From Acanthaster planci (taxonomy: Eukaryota > Echinodermata > Asteroidea > Valvatida > Acanthasteridae): a stretch of 64,000 nt of DNA. The position numbers were made by a program, and so were the translations under genes. The notes below the pieces were generated by a model. It searched no databases. It saw only the letters and a list, made by a program, of their open reading frames with translations, and was not told the DNA's origin. Shown piece after piece: positions 38,801 through 49,831 of this stretch (position 1 is its first letter; every line of letters starts with the position of its first letter). Location: positions 11,073,804 to 11,137,803 of the forward strand of contig NW_019091362.1 of the NCBI RefSeq assembly GCF_001949145.1, in the 5' to 3' direction.

Positions 38801-41800
38801 CCCAATGCACTCAGCTGTGAAGGGAAACTCTGATTTTTTAAAAAGAAAATTGAAGTCTGACAGACTGATTTCTGAATAGAAAGTCAACAGATTTTCAATT
38901 GCTGACTGTATAAACATTGCATTGCCGGGGTTTTGGGTGACTCGGTTGCTGTCGTACCACTTTTTGTTTTGTTGTCTGAGTGAAACTAGAATAAATCATT
39001 ATTTGTACACTTACATTGGCCATGGAGCCACACTTGCAGTTCAACATGGGAACATTGTATTGGGGTTTTGGAGGTGACTAGGTGCAATGGAGTTTATTCC
39101 ATTTCTTTTATTGCAAGAGCACGGCGAGAATAAATCCTCTTTTTATGCATGAGCCCATTCCAGGTTCTTCGCCTGTTTGCCATCTTCTGATTTTGTTTTT
39201 ATAAAATCTGGCATATAGTCTTGTCAGAGTTGGAAGTGCTGAGGAAGTATCTTTCTGTCTTGTTTTCCAAATCTAAGGAAGGCTTGATTGACCGGTTGTA
39301 GAGTATGAGCTGATGCTACACGTAGAACATATATTTAAGTACATAACCACACGATCAAAGTCCCTGAGCTTGCCTTGCTAGCAATCATGCAGCTCAAGAG
39401 AGATAAGCCTCCTAGTGTGATAGTGGTTATGTGCTACCTGTGTATCTCGGGCAGTCCCATGTTTCCCACCAAAATGATACCTTGTGGAATTTGAAAGGTG
39501 TTGTAAGGTCAGGTTTAATTACTCTCAGCAATCTATTCATGCCAGTTTTAATAGTTAGGGGATCTTAGTCCTTTCATACAAGAGGTGGTACATTTAATTG
39601 TTTTTTCTTGTTCTTCTTTTCATTTTTTCACCTTTATAATCAGAGCACAGATAGTTGAAATTCGTTACACAGTAAACTTATGTTCCTCAAAGTCTGTTCA
39701 GTTGAAACTCCAAAGGCATCATTGCCACCAGAAAAATAGGCTTTTATGTACAGAAAGTCCTCCATAACTCGAAGTGCCTACTGTGCAACATCTGCTTATT
39801 TTTAAGTTTCTGTGATGCCAATCCAAAAGAAACATCTGCAGTTGTTATACTGCCAAGTGATTCTCTTCACACTGTGTTATCACAACAAAACTTAGGTTTC
39901 AAGCAAGCTTGATTATTGCCACCATGGGCCCAGTTTCCAGTGTTGGAGTACTTGCACTAATCACAAGAATACTCATCAGCCTACTGTATACTCAATTTCA
40001 GTACTCAAAAATTAATTGTACTGGACCCACATACTTGATTCTTGTACTTGGATTTTGGGCATACTCGAAACTTAGGTACTTGATCCTTGTACTAAAAAAC
40101 ATTCAAGTACTTCACATTTTATTGAAGCATTTTCGGGCAGTGGGTGAGCAAAGATTGCATTACTCAACCTTGAATGCAAGGCAAGGTGACACAGCAGTTT
40201 TACTCTGTAGTCTGTATACTCTCTAAATCAAAAGAGGGAAAACTTAGTCTTTTCAAGTGAAAATCCACTCCCACAGTTGGAAACTAGGGACTAGACGTTT
40301 TACAGTGAAATTTCTTCCATCGAAAAGATCGAGTTTTCACTCAAGCTCCTACTGAAGTGATCATTTTGTAAAGAGTATTTTAATCTAAATTGAGAGTGAT
40401 TTTCACTCTAAATCGTCTTGTGCCTAATTTCACTCTTTCGGATTTAGAGAGTAATATGTACATAATGCTTTACCATAGCATGGGTAAGGATCACTTTTCT
40501 ACTTGTCAGATTCTGCCTTCACAGCGTTTACCGTAGTAAATTGTAGTGCTGATATGAGCCGAGCTAAGCTTGTGCTCCATGAGTGTCGTGTCATTTCCAC
40601 GGTCCATGTGCACAAATAAAAGTTGAAAGTGTTAACTACTCTGTAAAGATGATTATGTCATGGTGTGTTTGTTCAAGTAATATACACGTATATCTACTTG
40701 TAGATGTATTTAATTTGTTTGTTTACCTTCTTGGTGTATTTATCTTCTTGGTATTGTACTGGGAGTCAGGCTTTTACTTCAGTATTTGGATTCAGCCCAT
40801 TTGCTGGTCTTGAATGTACTCACACATTGTACTCCGTGTTTTGTTCTCGGATTCCTCTCCAGTGCACTTGTACTCGGCCTGCAACTTGGGCCCTAAAGTA
40901 CTCGGATTACTCTGTACATATACTTGGATTTGAGGACTTGACTCCAGAACTGTCACACAAAGTTTGCTGTTTAACTTGTGTGTTATTTATAGAACAAAAT
41001 CTTTTTTTTCATGAACACGATAACATTTCAGTAACTGGTGATTTTTATGAGTGGTGCACCATGAATAGAAGATAACTAACCACAGAAATGTTTCCAATAG
41101 CCATCGTGGAGTGAGTTGTAATGTATACTCTGTAGGTGTGTATATGGGTAGGCCCCCTATAACTATGATGACTCCATAAAACAAGGAATTTTTGTTCGCT
41201 TGAAATCCACGTACCTCATATCGTAGTTTTGGGATTTTTTGTGTTTTCCCATTCCCCTGCAGTTTTGAGTTACTCGGGTATTTATGCCCGTTATTTGACC
41301 TGGATATGTGCTCAACACTAAATTTTTAATTTAACCATTGTCACTGACTTGACAAGTGAATTTGTCTTTTGTTAAATAGGGTTAGACTTGGCAAATGACA
41401 CTCATAGTGGTGTTCAACTGCATGCATCATGCCATGTGACTTGCTTCAGTACTTCCTGTTGCTTTTCTTCAGCTGTTGAAATTTATTTTCAATTAATGTC
41501 ATATGTTGGCAGTGCCCTCGCCATACATCCTGGATTCTCAACTGATGTTTTAAACACACAAACCATGCCATGCACACAAACCATTGTGCATGTGGTGTGC
41601 CACACGAAAAGAGGGATACGTGCTGCCTGTCCACTATTTCTGCATAGTGGCCACACAACATAGGCCCATGCACTGACGCGACATCACACTTTGTCTTACA
41701 TGTGCACATTTCCTTGGAGCCAGTCAGGGTCCACAGTCCACTTGTAGAGTGATATCATCAGTGCAGAGAGCTCCTCAGGCAATACGTCAATCCATGACAA

Positions 41801-42148
41801 CATTTCTGTCTGCATATTGACCAGGGAGCATGAGACCTGCCTGCTCTGTAGCTTGCTCAAATCAAACAAATAAAAGCCTGTTACACCATGTGTATCGTGG
41901 ACTTTAGAAAAGAGTATGATACCTTACAGAAAAGGGATTTGTTACTTTTGTACTTGATTTAACCTTCTTAAGATGGGGGAGGATGAATTCTTTGCTAATC
42001 CGACTCAAGAATAATCCTGTTTAGAAGATGCATCTTTTGCATGATTGGTAAACAATTTACACTGTACTTGAAGCAATTTTGGACAATGCACCCTGCATTT
42101 TTGGGGGTGTTTTACTTGTGTTTACAGTGCAGAGACATTCTTTGTTTA
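35894..42148. other. 6.2 kb without a supportable gene
   Basis: The stretch contains the 5' flank of the sulfotransferase gene, an interspersed repeat scrap at 36.54 kb and AT-rich sequence. Exon-like pieces with acceptor and donor words occur at 37415-37603 and about 38262-38328 (plus), but the first is stopped in all three frames and neither can be joined. Low-complexity TACTCG/TACTTG-type words occur at 39.95-40.1 and 40.8-40.95 kb. Confidence 0.4.
36537..36585. repeat. Fragment of a common interspersed repeat with CTTAAGC inverted pair
   Basis: GGGACCAGTTTCATAGAGCT is followed by GCTTAAGCACAAAATTTGCT and TAAGC. I recall this phrase from highly repeated short elements of echinoderm and hemichordate genomes (memory, not a search). 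Only the left end is present and sequence identity is lost by about 36.59 kb. Confidence 0.5.
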
Positions 42149-42338
42149 TGTTACGGTATTGCTACAGCGCTGCTCTTGTGCTGATTGAGCTACTGTTATC
42201 AAGTGAGCTCCACTAGTTGCCATTGTTGTAGTCATGATCTGATGACTGAAGCACCCGAGCACAGAATAAAGACACAGTCATAGTTCTATTACCCTCTGTG
42301 TCTGGAAGCGATCCTTTTACGCTGCAAACAAGAATACA
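42149..42338 (+). mobile_element. 5' LTR of Ty3/gypsy-type element
   Basis: This stretch is a diverged direct repeat of 51026-51207. The shared blocks are GAGCTACTGTTAT/AAGCTACTGTTAT, CCATTGTTGT, CTGATGACTGAAGCACCC, GCACAGAATAAA and TGCAAACAAGAA/TACAAACAAGAA. It begins TGTTAC and ends ATACA, the TG...CA form of an LTR, and includes an AATAAA polyadenylation signal. The following bases read GTGTCAGAAGCG, similar to a primer-binding site for tRNA-Leu (TGGTGTCAG...). The minus-strand frame across it is a shadow. Confidence 0.75.
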
Positions 42339-42780
42339 TAATATCGTGTCAGAAGCGTAGATTCTTTCTTGTAGTGATTTTGAGCTCTCCCATGGTGACT
42401 TTTCATCGAACTCGCCATACCTGCAGGGCTGTTGTCCAGCACTGTTGCCTGTATGTGTACACGATATGTACGTGATGAACTGTGTGGACAATATACTGTA
42501 CATGAACTGCATGGAGCCAGACTTACATGATATGCAAAGCAAGTGGAATTGAATGACTCTAAACACGTGTTCATGTACAGTATATTGTGTGGACAATATA
42601 CTGTACATGAACCGCATGGAGCCAGACTTACATGATATGCAAAGCATGTGGAATCGAATGACTCTAAACACGTGTTTGCGTTCAGACCACCGTGACTGCA
42701 CTGGGACCGTAATAATATCCCCCCTTTTACCGATTTATGGTAAAAGGTTTTATTCTCAGGGAAGGGGTTTTTGATCAGAA
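42339..42780 (+). mobile_element. Leader remnant of the gypsy element, with 105 bp tandem duplication
   Basis: This lies downstream of the primer-site-like word at 42345-42356 and holds no gag. Two copies of a 105 bp unit follow (from about 42481 and from 42586). Each contains TGTGTGGACAATATACTGTA and ends near CTAAACACGTGTT; the stretch between the copies (TTCATGTACAGTATATTGT) is the inverse of the start of the unit. A short perfect hairpin (CCTTTTACC/GGTAAAAGG) lies at 42722-42746. Confidence 0.6.
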
Positions 42781-43070
42781 CCTGTGCAGTTGTTGAGTGA
42801 TCGAGTGGTCAAGGAGACACTGTTTCCGTAATTCTTGGTGGAGGAATGCCAAGGCAGAATCATCATCATAAATCTTTTTAATAGCTCAGCCATGTAGGGC
42901 CCCTTGGACTCTAAAAGTACATGGTCACTTGGTAACGGCCAACCAAGAACTAAACAGAGGAGAATTTTTCTGCAACAAATTTTAAAAAAAATTTGTCGAA
43001 GCTCAACCTAACGCTACCGACTGCTACGTAGTTTTGACACCATGAATCGCGGAAGTTTGCAGCACACCCG

Positions 43071-44585
43071 TTGACGACCGGCCCGATTTATGTACACCGC
43101 AGTATGCTCCGCCATGAGCAAGCAGACAAGGAAGAAGAAGACGCAGCCACTGGTGGACCGGCTGTGGTTAGATGGGCAACTAGGACACCAAGACCTGGAC
43201 GTCGGTCCCAAGCCAACTCCTTCCCCATACCAGAAGGAGTTCCACCTGCCAGCCCGGATGAAACTGCCATCGTGCCAGCAGCCTCACCTGACGAGCCTGG
43301 GACAACAATTTCCATCCCTACCGCACCAGTCTTTTCATCAAGCGAAATGAGTTTCTTTCGCCCACCTGCCTGCTTCACCACAGCAGAGCTGTTTCCCACC
43401 CAGCCGGCGTCAATCTCTGTGACATCAAGCCAGTGCTACTCCCCGGCGGGTTTTGCCCGTTCGGTGGCAACTAGTATGTCCCTGTCGTCGTCATCAAGCC
43501 CACCAGCCATGCCAGCTATATCCAACGGGATGCTGTTTAATAGTGCAGCCGGACCATCTCGTTGGATTCAAGCGAACTTGAACAATCCACTGACATTGAC
43601 AATGGGCGTGCCTCACCCCATTTGTAGTGACACCCGTGTACCAGGAAAGGCAGTTGTTACCACCTAGTTTTGGAACGCAACAAACTGCCCGTGTTGCCAG
43701 GAGTAGCAGTGGCATTGCCAGTGGCAATGGTGCTAATCTAGTGGCTGGGGGTGAGTTGAGGCCTTTGCAGATGCGATTTTCTTTTCCCACAACTACCCCT
43801 ACGATTGTTACCGCTGGGCATACCCCTCATTGCAATAAATGTAGTTTGAATACTTTACCAGCCAACATTGACATATCAAACGTTCCGTCAACCTGGCAAA
43901 ATCGCCCAACCTTAGCAACCAGTTCTGTCTCCCCACTTTGCATACATGTCCCCCAAGCTGCGTGCGACAAAATTTGTCAAGGGGTATTTGTCGATTTTTC
44001 GCTATTATATAATGACACTGCTACAGCCGTCATTGCAAAGTCTAATGAACAGCAAGCTACAAATTTGACTTTGGCAGTAGAAGGGGGCAGTGTAGTCTTA
44101 AAGAAGCCGGGAGTACACCAGAAAAAGATAGAAACGTTTGACATGTGGCAGTCGGCATTTAATGTATTCATGCCAATTTACATCTCCAAGCACCTGTCCT
44201 GTTGTTTGGAGCTTTTTAAGTATGCAAAACTCATTCGCACTGGATCCGTTCAATTCCCTTGGCTTGGTTGGTGAGCTTATGACGAGCAATTCCGCCTGGA
44301 CAGGAAACCAACACTGCACATTCTTGATTGATTTGATTGATTGATTTCGAGCTGCAGCTCACAGTTGCATTGGCGAGCGTCACTTCTCCTGCAGCAAGAG
44401 GTGTTTTTAATAATCCTCCACCTACATATCGCCAAAAAAATATCCAACCTGGTCACTGCTTTGCCTACAATTCCACATCAGGCTGCAATTTCCCCAACTG
44501 TAAATTTGCACACACTTGCCAGAAATGCATGCGGGCTGGCCATGGTCCACCCGTTGCCGATCGGCAGGCCAAATGCATTGGATGA
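43071..44585 (+). pseudogene. Ngaro/DIRS gag-like ORF1, broken
   Basis: The N-terminal part (43071-43667) is a Pro/Ser-rich disordered region. A shift of frame near 43.63-43.67 kb leads into the conserved core (to 44271), with the family phrases HVPQAACDKICQGVFVDFS and FDMWQSAFNVFMPIYISKH. An in-frame TGA at 44272 interrupts LGW from the continuing AYDEQFRL. A further shift near 44.33 kb precedes the C-terminal knuckle CFAYNSTSGCNFPNCKFAHT (44456-44515), a Cys/His cluster typical of these Gags. The product would package element RNA; this copy cannot do so. Confidence 0.75.
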
Positions 44586-44929
44586 TAAGTCCCAATTCAA
44601 ACTTATCTCGTACGTCCCCTGCACGGAGCCCCCATGCTAATGATGCACCCACTAACATGACTAAAGCCAGCTCGTATGTATCGTCGCGTCGTACGCCATT
44701 GAGATCCAATCCTAAGCCCAGCGTCAAGCCCAGCCAACCAGACCCATTCCTTTCGTCCTTCCAACACCAATTAATGTTTCATTTTTATGTTTGTTGCTTG
44801 TTGATTATCCTGTTCAGGAGGATACCAGCCTTTTTTTTTGAAAGGTTTCTCAGAAGGGTTCACTTTGGGTTACACAAGTCCCTGTTTACTTCGAGATTCA
44901 CAATGCTTAGTTTTGGCGGCTGTTCGTCC

Positions 44930-45600
44930 AGAGGTGGTGCATAAGAAATTGGAAGCTGAAATAGTTCTTGGTAGGCTTGCTGGTCCATTTGCTGAGTGAC
45001 TTCCAAATTTGCAGTGCTCCCCGATCAGTTTAGTTCCCGAACGCGAACCAAATTCGTTTCACTTAATTCATCACCGCTCTTTCCCAGAGGGTCAGTTGAT
45101 TAATACCTTCATTGATGAAGATCTATGTGCAGTAAATTACGCTTCATTTGATGATGATGTTACTCTGGCTATGAGTGCGGGTTAGCAAAAGCTGACATTA
45201 AATCCACATTTGATTTACTTCCCATATCCCCTAGTGATTATGACCTGCTGGGTTTCACATTTCAAGGCAGATTTTATTATGACAGATGTTTGCCAATGGG
45301 ATGTAGCATATCTTGCTCATTATTTGAAAAACTTAGCTCATTTCTTGAATATCAGGTCAAGCAATTTAGCCAGTCTCAATTCTTGACCCATTACTTGGAT
45401 AATTTCTTGTTTATTGGATCTTCAGCTGCAGGCTGTGAACAGTTGTTGTCCTGCTTTCAATCTCTTTGTACAATTGTTGGGAGTCCCTTTGGCGAATGAA
45501 AAGACTTTCAGTCTGGCCCAACAATTGTCTTTTTTTGGCCTAGAAATTAACACGTTGAAAAAGACCGCTGACAAAGTGCTAGCCCCCTCTACACTCATTG
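44930..45600 (+). pseudogene. Ngaro/DIRS reverse transcriptase domain, broken
   Basis: Frames change at least twice. The phrases typical of the family are seen in order: SLVPEREPNSFHLIHHRSFP (about 45026-45085), LAKADIKSTFDLLPISPSDY (from 45182, with the first catalytic Asp), LPMGCSISCSLFEKLSSFLE (about 45288-45347) and HYLDNFLFIG (about 45391-45420). The catalytic YxDD box reads YLDN, losing the second Asp. A further shift near 45.49 kb precedes LSFFGLEINTLKK. Both decay and active-site loss show it is inactive. Confidence 0.82.
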
Positions 45601-46240
45601 AATGAACATTGTCGAAGAAGAAAATTTCCTTGCAGAACAATCAATCACTAGTCGTGTCATTAAATTTATTGTGCAAGGCTATACCACTGGGGGGGGCCTT
45701 TTTGTGACGTATAATTGGGTTGGGTTCTGATCTTTGTCGGCCATACCATAGGGTTCGCATTTCCACAGGTGCTAGGTTGGACTTAGTGACTTGGCTTGAC
45801 TTCCTGTCCAATTTTAATGGCATTTCAGTTTTTTCAGCTAGTGAATGGGAATCTAACGATAACCTGTCCCTGTTCACAGATACAGTGGCCAGCATTTGTT
45901 ACGGAACATATATCCAGGGAAATGGTTCAAAGCCGGTTGCCGACCAACTTGTTGCGCAAACGTCCTTCAATAGGACTTTGGGAATTTGTGCCACTGTATG
46001 TTGCTTTGCTGTGTTGGGGCCCTTTACTGGTGGGATGCAAAGTCATTTTCAATACTGATAAAACGGCAGTAGTAGAGATCATCAATAAGAAATCTTCACG
46101 CTATGCCCGGATTATGCAACTAGTCAGGCCATTTGTGCTACAGTGCTTACATTTTAATGTGTTTTTTAAAGTGGCACATGTGCCAGGATGGTCCAACACA
46201 ATTGCGGATGCTTTGTTATGTTTTCAGATGGAGGGTTTCT
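45601..46240 (+). pseudogene. Ngaro/DIRS RNase H domain, broken
   Basis: WLDFLSNFNG and LFTDTVAS (first catalytic Asp) lie in one frame at about 45795-45895. After a shift near 45.9 kb follow WEFVPLYVALL, FNTDKTAVVEIINKK (second Asp) and HVPGWSNTIADAL (last acidic residue), ending at 46.2 kb. This is the standard RNase H order placed directly after the RT. The catalytic acidic residues remain, but no single frame spans the domain. Confidence 0.78.
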
Positions 46241-46404
46241 GCTTTGCCACCCCACACGCTGACCCAGTTATGACTCCACCCCCCTCCTTTGCCTCATAGT
46301 GGTAGCTGATGAGGTGGAGCGCTTACTCGCTGCATCCGTTTTGGATAACACACAAAACATATGCTACTGGTTGGAGGGCTTTCAGTCACGTTAAGCAACA
46401 GACC

Positions 46405-46452
46405 ATGTCCCACAGCCCACATGCCCACATGCCCACATGCCCACATGCCTAC
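46405..46452. repeat. Octamer microsatellite (CCCACATG)n
   Basis: CCCACATG is repeated about four to five times with an imperfect last copy. It sits between the RNase H and recombinase remnants and adds to the frame disruption there. Confidence 0.85.
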
Positions 46453-47261
46453 ATTCAGTTGGCGAGATCCACCAATTCATAGCATGGCTCTCTCTTTGGG
46501 GCTTATCTTCTTCCACAATCGTCACATATATATCCAGTGTTGGCTATGTACTCGCATTGCGTAGATTTACAGGCCCTACCAAAGATTTTATGGTATCCAG
46601 ATTATTGGAAGGCGCCCGTCGGCTTTGCCCTGTCAAAGATCTCTATTGCCAATTTCTGTACCATTGCTAAGGGACATCATTAATTCACTTCCAGCCATTT
46701 GTTTTTACTCAGTTTGAATCGACTTTGTTTCGTGCAGTTTTTCTGAGTGCCTTTTTCGGCTTTATGTGGGTTAGCGAACTTGCAGTGGGCTCTCGCCAGC
46801 ACCTTCAGGATTCAGTTTTGTGTTTTCACGATGTAACATTTTCCCAACCCACATCAGATAATCGGCCCATACATGTTACCATAAATTTTTGTCAATCTAA
46901 GAAAAAACATTGTGGCTCCCCCCAAAGCATTCGTTTAGTGGAGAGCACTGACTGCAGTCTGTGCCCTGTTTCAGCATTAGTGCATTTTTCTGCTATTCGC
47001 CCACAGATTTTGGGTCCATACTTCTGTCATTTTGATGGAAGCCCACTCACACAGTACCAGTTCAATGCGGTATTGCAAGAGGATCTTGCTTTTATAGGGC
47101 TCGATAGAGTCTGCATTAAAAGCCATTCCTTCCGCATTGGGGCGGCATCTTCTGCATCCCATTTTGGAGTGGCCAGTACTGATATTCAGTCCATGGGACG
47201 CTGGCGCTATGGGGCATTATTTTATGTACGCCCCTTGCCGCTTTGTAGTATTGCATTGTGA
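46440..47261 (+). pseudogene. Ngaro-type tyrosine recombinase, nearly readable but broken
   Basis: The N-terminal SAM-like part (46440-46670: IHQFIAWLSLWGLSSSTIVT, VSRLLEGARRL) is followed, after a break, by a 178-residue frame (46725-47261) with the catalytic domain. FFGFMWVSEL occupies the place of the usual LRVGEL box, so the first catalytic Arg is replaced by Trp. KSHSFRIGAASSA carries His-x-x-Arg, and GRWRYGALFYVRP supplies the GRW word and the nucleophilic Tyr. The enzyme would circularise and insert the element DNA. The Arg loss and the upstream break make this copy inactive. Confidence 0.8.
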
Positions 47262-47338
47262 CAAGAGTCCGCCTCGATTCGATCAGTCTAATGTTCCATA
47301 CACAATGGTCAGGCTTAGCCCTGACCGTGTAAACTCTT

Positions 47339-47893
47339 ATGTCTTCCAATTTTACTCTAGATCCCATTTTCATAATTGGGGACTCCCTCATTCATAGGGC
47401 AGAGGGTCGTCTGGATATCCCGGTAAATATTTTTTGGCATGGGAAAGGCGGGGCGGGTGTGGCAGATCTGTATGACATGAGGGCAGAGCTAGGTAAAGTT
47501 CTTCCTCCTTCAGCAATGTTAATTATACATTTGGGATCCAATGACCCAGTGAGACTAGATGAATATGCCTTGCGGCAAAGGGTTTTGGTCATGCTTGGGG
47601 ACTGTGCCGCCTGCATGGTGTCCCACTATGACGATTGTGTGGTCAGATATTCTGCTGTGATTTTTTTGTTTTGGTGCATTCTCACAGCCTGCACTGGAAT
47701 GCAAGCACAATTAATAGATGGGCACGGTCTCAAATGTACCAAAAAGCCACATGCCCTCTGCCTTCATCACCCACAGTTTCATTGGTCGGATTTTGCATTT
47801 TTTCGGTATGATGGAGTGCATTTATCCCTCAGGGGTAGTCATATCTTCATTTCCACTTTGAAACAGTTTATTTTGTCCCATATTGTTCCCTGA
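47339..47893 (+). CDS. SGNH/GDSL-hydrolase ORF of the Ngaro element, intact 184 residues
   Basis: This continuous ORF from a real ATG follows the recombinase. Block I is IIGDSLIH (Ser16), a Gly-rich WHGKGGAG (34-40) stands for block II, LGSND (65-69, Asn68) is block III, and DGVHLS (158-163, Asp158 and His161) is block V, so all SGNH catalytic positions are present. Such hydrolase domains accompany the recombinase in Ngaro-like elements, and esterase domains are known in some LINEs; their role in retrotransposition is unresolved. It is the only part of the element without a stop or frameshift, which may be chance or slower decay. Expression is unknown. It could also be read as the C-terminal extension of the recombinase polyprotein. 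Confidence 0.72.
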   Translation: MSSNFTLDPIFIIGDSLIHRAEGRLDIPVNIFWHGKGGAGVADLYDMRAELGKVLPPSAMLIIHLGSNDPVRLDEYALRQRVLVMLGDCAACMVSHYDDCVVRYSAVIFLFWCILTACTGMQAQLIDGHGLKCTKKPHALCLHHPQFHWSDFAFFRYDGVHLSLRGSHIFISTLKQFILSHIVP

Positions 47894-48900
47894 TTAGGAG
47901 GTCCATTCTTGATTGGGCCTGGCTGTCTGCCTCCTAGCCTGGTGGGCACGCTTTGCGTGGGTGGCAATTTTTGGGACACAGCCATGGACTTAACTTTTCA
48001 TAGTTATGGGGCTAATAATCCAGTTAAATCTCTTGTTTTTCTATTTTGTTACATTGATATAAAACTTGCCATAGCACTCTAAAGTATCAAGAGGCTATGT
48101 TTTCCCGACTGAATGTATCATCAGTGGGAAGATAATTTTTTGGTATTCAAGTTCAATGTTCTTGGTTGACAATTATTGCCATATATTTAATCATTTAATG
48201 TATACATGTATATCATTTCTGTCTAGTACATCATGTATGCTGCTGTGGCTTTAGGCACATGGTTGCCTACTGGTCGGGCCTGGTGTTGCCCAATTAATGT
48301 TCAGGTGTGGTGTTGCCCAGAGGGCATATGGCTGCCCTCACTATGTTGCAGTTATGTGTTTCGTATGTGTCCGTTCTTACATGTATAAGTATTTCATCTT
48401 CATAATGTTTGTTTGTTGTTCGTGTATGCCATTGTGGCTTTGGGCCTGGTGTTGCCCATTCCATGTTGGGCCCAGTGTTGCCCTTTATTAAAACTGTAAC
48501 AATTAATTTACAATTCAGCCGGTATGCCCTATCTCTGGTATCGGGAATAAAATACTCCTCTGTGGCTGTGGCACACAATAAACTGTCTCCTAAGGCCCTT
48601 TATTTGAGTCCGAGATTAATAAGCTGTGTGTAACCGAGGTTCTCTCCAAATTGCAGGAATCAATTACTTGAAAATGACTCCCTTGGAGCACATGGATGTA
48701 CATGTAGGTTATACACTCAAGGCTATTTTGGTTTTTATTTGTTGGAACTGATACATGAAAATGAAAATCATTGAAGTAATTTATGGAAAAATATGATAAC
48801 CAAAACTTGAAAATGAACTGAGCTTATGAAAAAAAATAATAAATGGTGCCAGGACTGGGAGTACGGCTCTCATCACCGAGTACAAGTGTTTGGCTCTCAT
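47894..48900 (+). mobile_element. Non-coding 3' tail of the Ngaro element and junction
   Basis: The stretch has no open frame of note. It contains several copies of a GGTGTTGCCC phrase (about 48281, 48310, 48450 and 48475), often preceded by GGGCCTG or GCCCAG, a low-order internal repeat. I could not find a copy of the left end here that would show the A1-B1-A2-B2 layout. The junction back to gypsy is between about 48.65 and 48.93 kb. Confidence 0.45.
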
Positions 48901-48929
48901 GCAAAAGTTAAGTGTTTGATACAGTCTGG

Positions 48930-49831
48930 GCTTAAGCCAGTCCCAATAAAGTCGAAGTAGTCTGCAACATGGAAGCACCTACATCTGCGGAGGAGGTCCA
49001 GTGATTCGTTGGCATGGTGAAATACCTCGCAAAGTTCCTACTGTATTTCCCCGAAATGAGCGAGCCATTGTGGCATCTAACACACAAGAATGGTTGAATG
49101 GGCGTGGACTGAAGAACAGTCAAATGCATTTGCGCGCATTAAACAATGCATCCCATCAGCACCAGTGCTAAGGTACTTTGACCCTATGATAGTGGCTGAA
49201 GGACAGGGTGATGCTTCAGAGAGAGGCCTTGGTTTTGCATTACTGCAAGAAGGCCAACCCGTTACATGATCGAGTAGAGCACTCACGCCATGCAGAAATG
49301 AGATATTTGCAGATACAGGTAGAGAAGGAACTGTTTGCTCAAGTATTTGGGTTGGAGCATAACCATCAATACACAAATGGATGGAAAGTGGTGCTTTGAA
49401 CAGACAATAAGCTGTTGGTGACCATAAGCCACTAGCAGCAGCTCCCAAGCGACTACAGCATTTGCTTATCAGACTAAAACAGTACAATGTGGACATACGT
49501 TGTAAGCTAGGCAAGGAAATGTACCTTGCCGATACATCTCGTACCTATCTGAAGAACACTGAATGCTCATCAGTGGAAGCAGAGACAGAAAGCATCCACG
49601 TGATTGATGATCTGCCTACCTTGTCAAAAACCCATGAACTGACCATGCATGCCTCAGAAGAAGATGCAAGTCTGCAAACTGTAAAAGGCTTCATCTCAAA
49701 ATCTGGCCAGATAACAAAAGTCAGCTGCCAGCTGAGGCACGCCCCTACTTCAGTATCCGCAACGAACTCTAGTTCTTACTAGGACGGCATATTCCACGGT
49801 ACACACTGTGTCATTCCAAAAACAGCTACTG
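48930..49831 (+). pseudogene. Ty3/gypsy pol remnant: end of RT, RNase H, start of integrase
   Basis: Shifting plus frames give NKVEVVCNMEAPTSAEEVQ (RT thumb), FVGMVKYLAKFL, then PSAPVLRYFDP and EGQGDASERGLGFALLQEG (RNase H with Asp), EMRYLQIQVEKELFAQVFGL (the conserved KEL...VFG helix), LLIRLKQYNVDIRCKLGKEM and YLADT. The integrase N-terminal linker follows (SIHVIDDLPTL, ATVQG near the end). These are standard Ty3/gypsy phrases in the correct order. Stops, indels and lost sequence show a dead copy. It breaks off at about 49.83 kb where an unrelated insertion begins. Confidence 0.78.

Larger units (their letters stand above)
42781..48900 (+). mobile_element. Ngaro/DIRS-type tyrosine-recombinase retrotransposon, decayed, inserted in the gypsy element
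   Basis: In order on the plus strand are a gag-like region with a zinc-finger-like CCCH knuckle, reverse transcriptase, RNase H, tyrosine recombinase and an SGNH hydrolase. This order and the recombinase in place of an integrase define the DIRS/Ngaro order of retrotransposons (established). Stops and frameshifts occur in every domain except the hydrolase. The outer limits are guesses: gypsy sequence stops after about 42.7 kb and resumes near 48.9 kb. The split direct repeats expected at Ngaro ends were not located. Confidence 0.75.

Noticed and set aside
42213-42701. 162-codon minus-strand open frame
   Set aside because: It is the antisense shadow of the gypsy LTR and the 105 bp tandem duplication (it repeats HVFRVI and LLCISCKSGSM).
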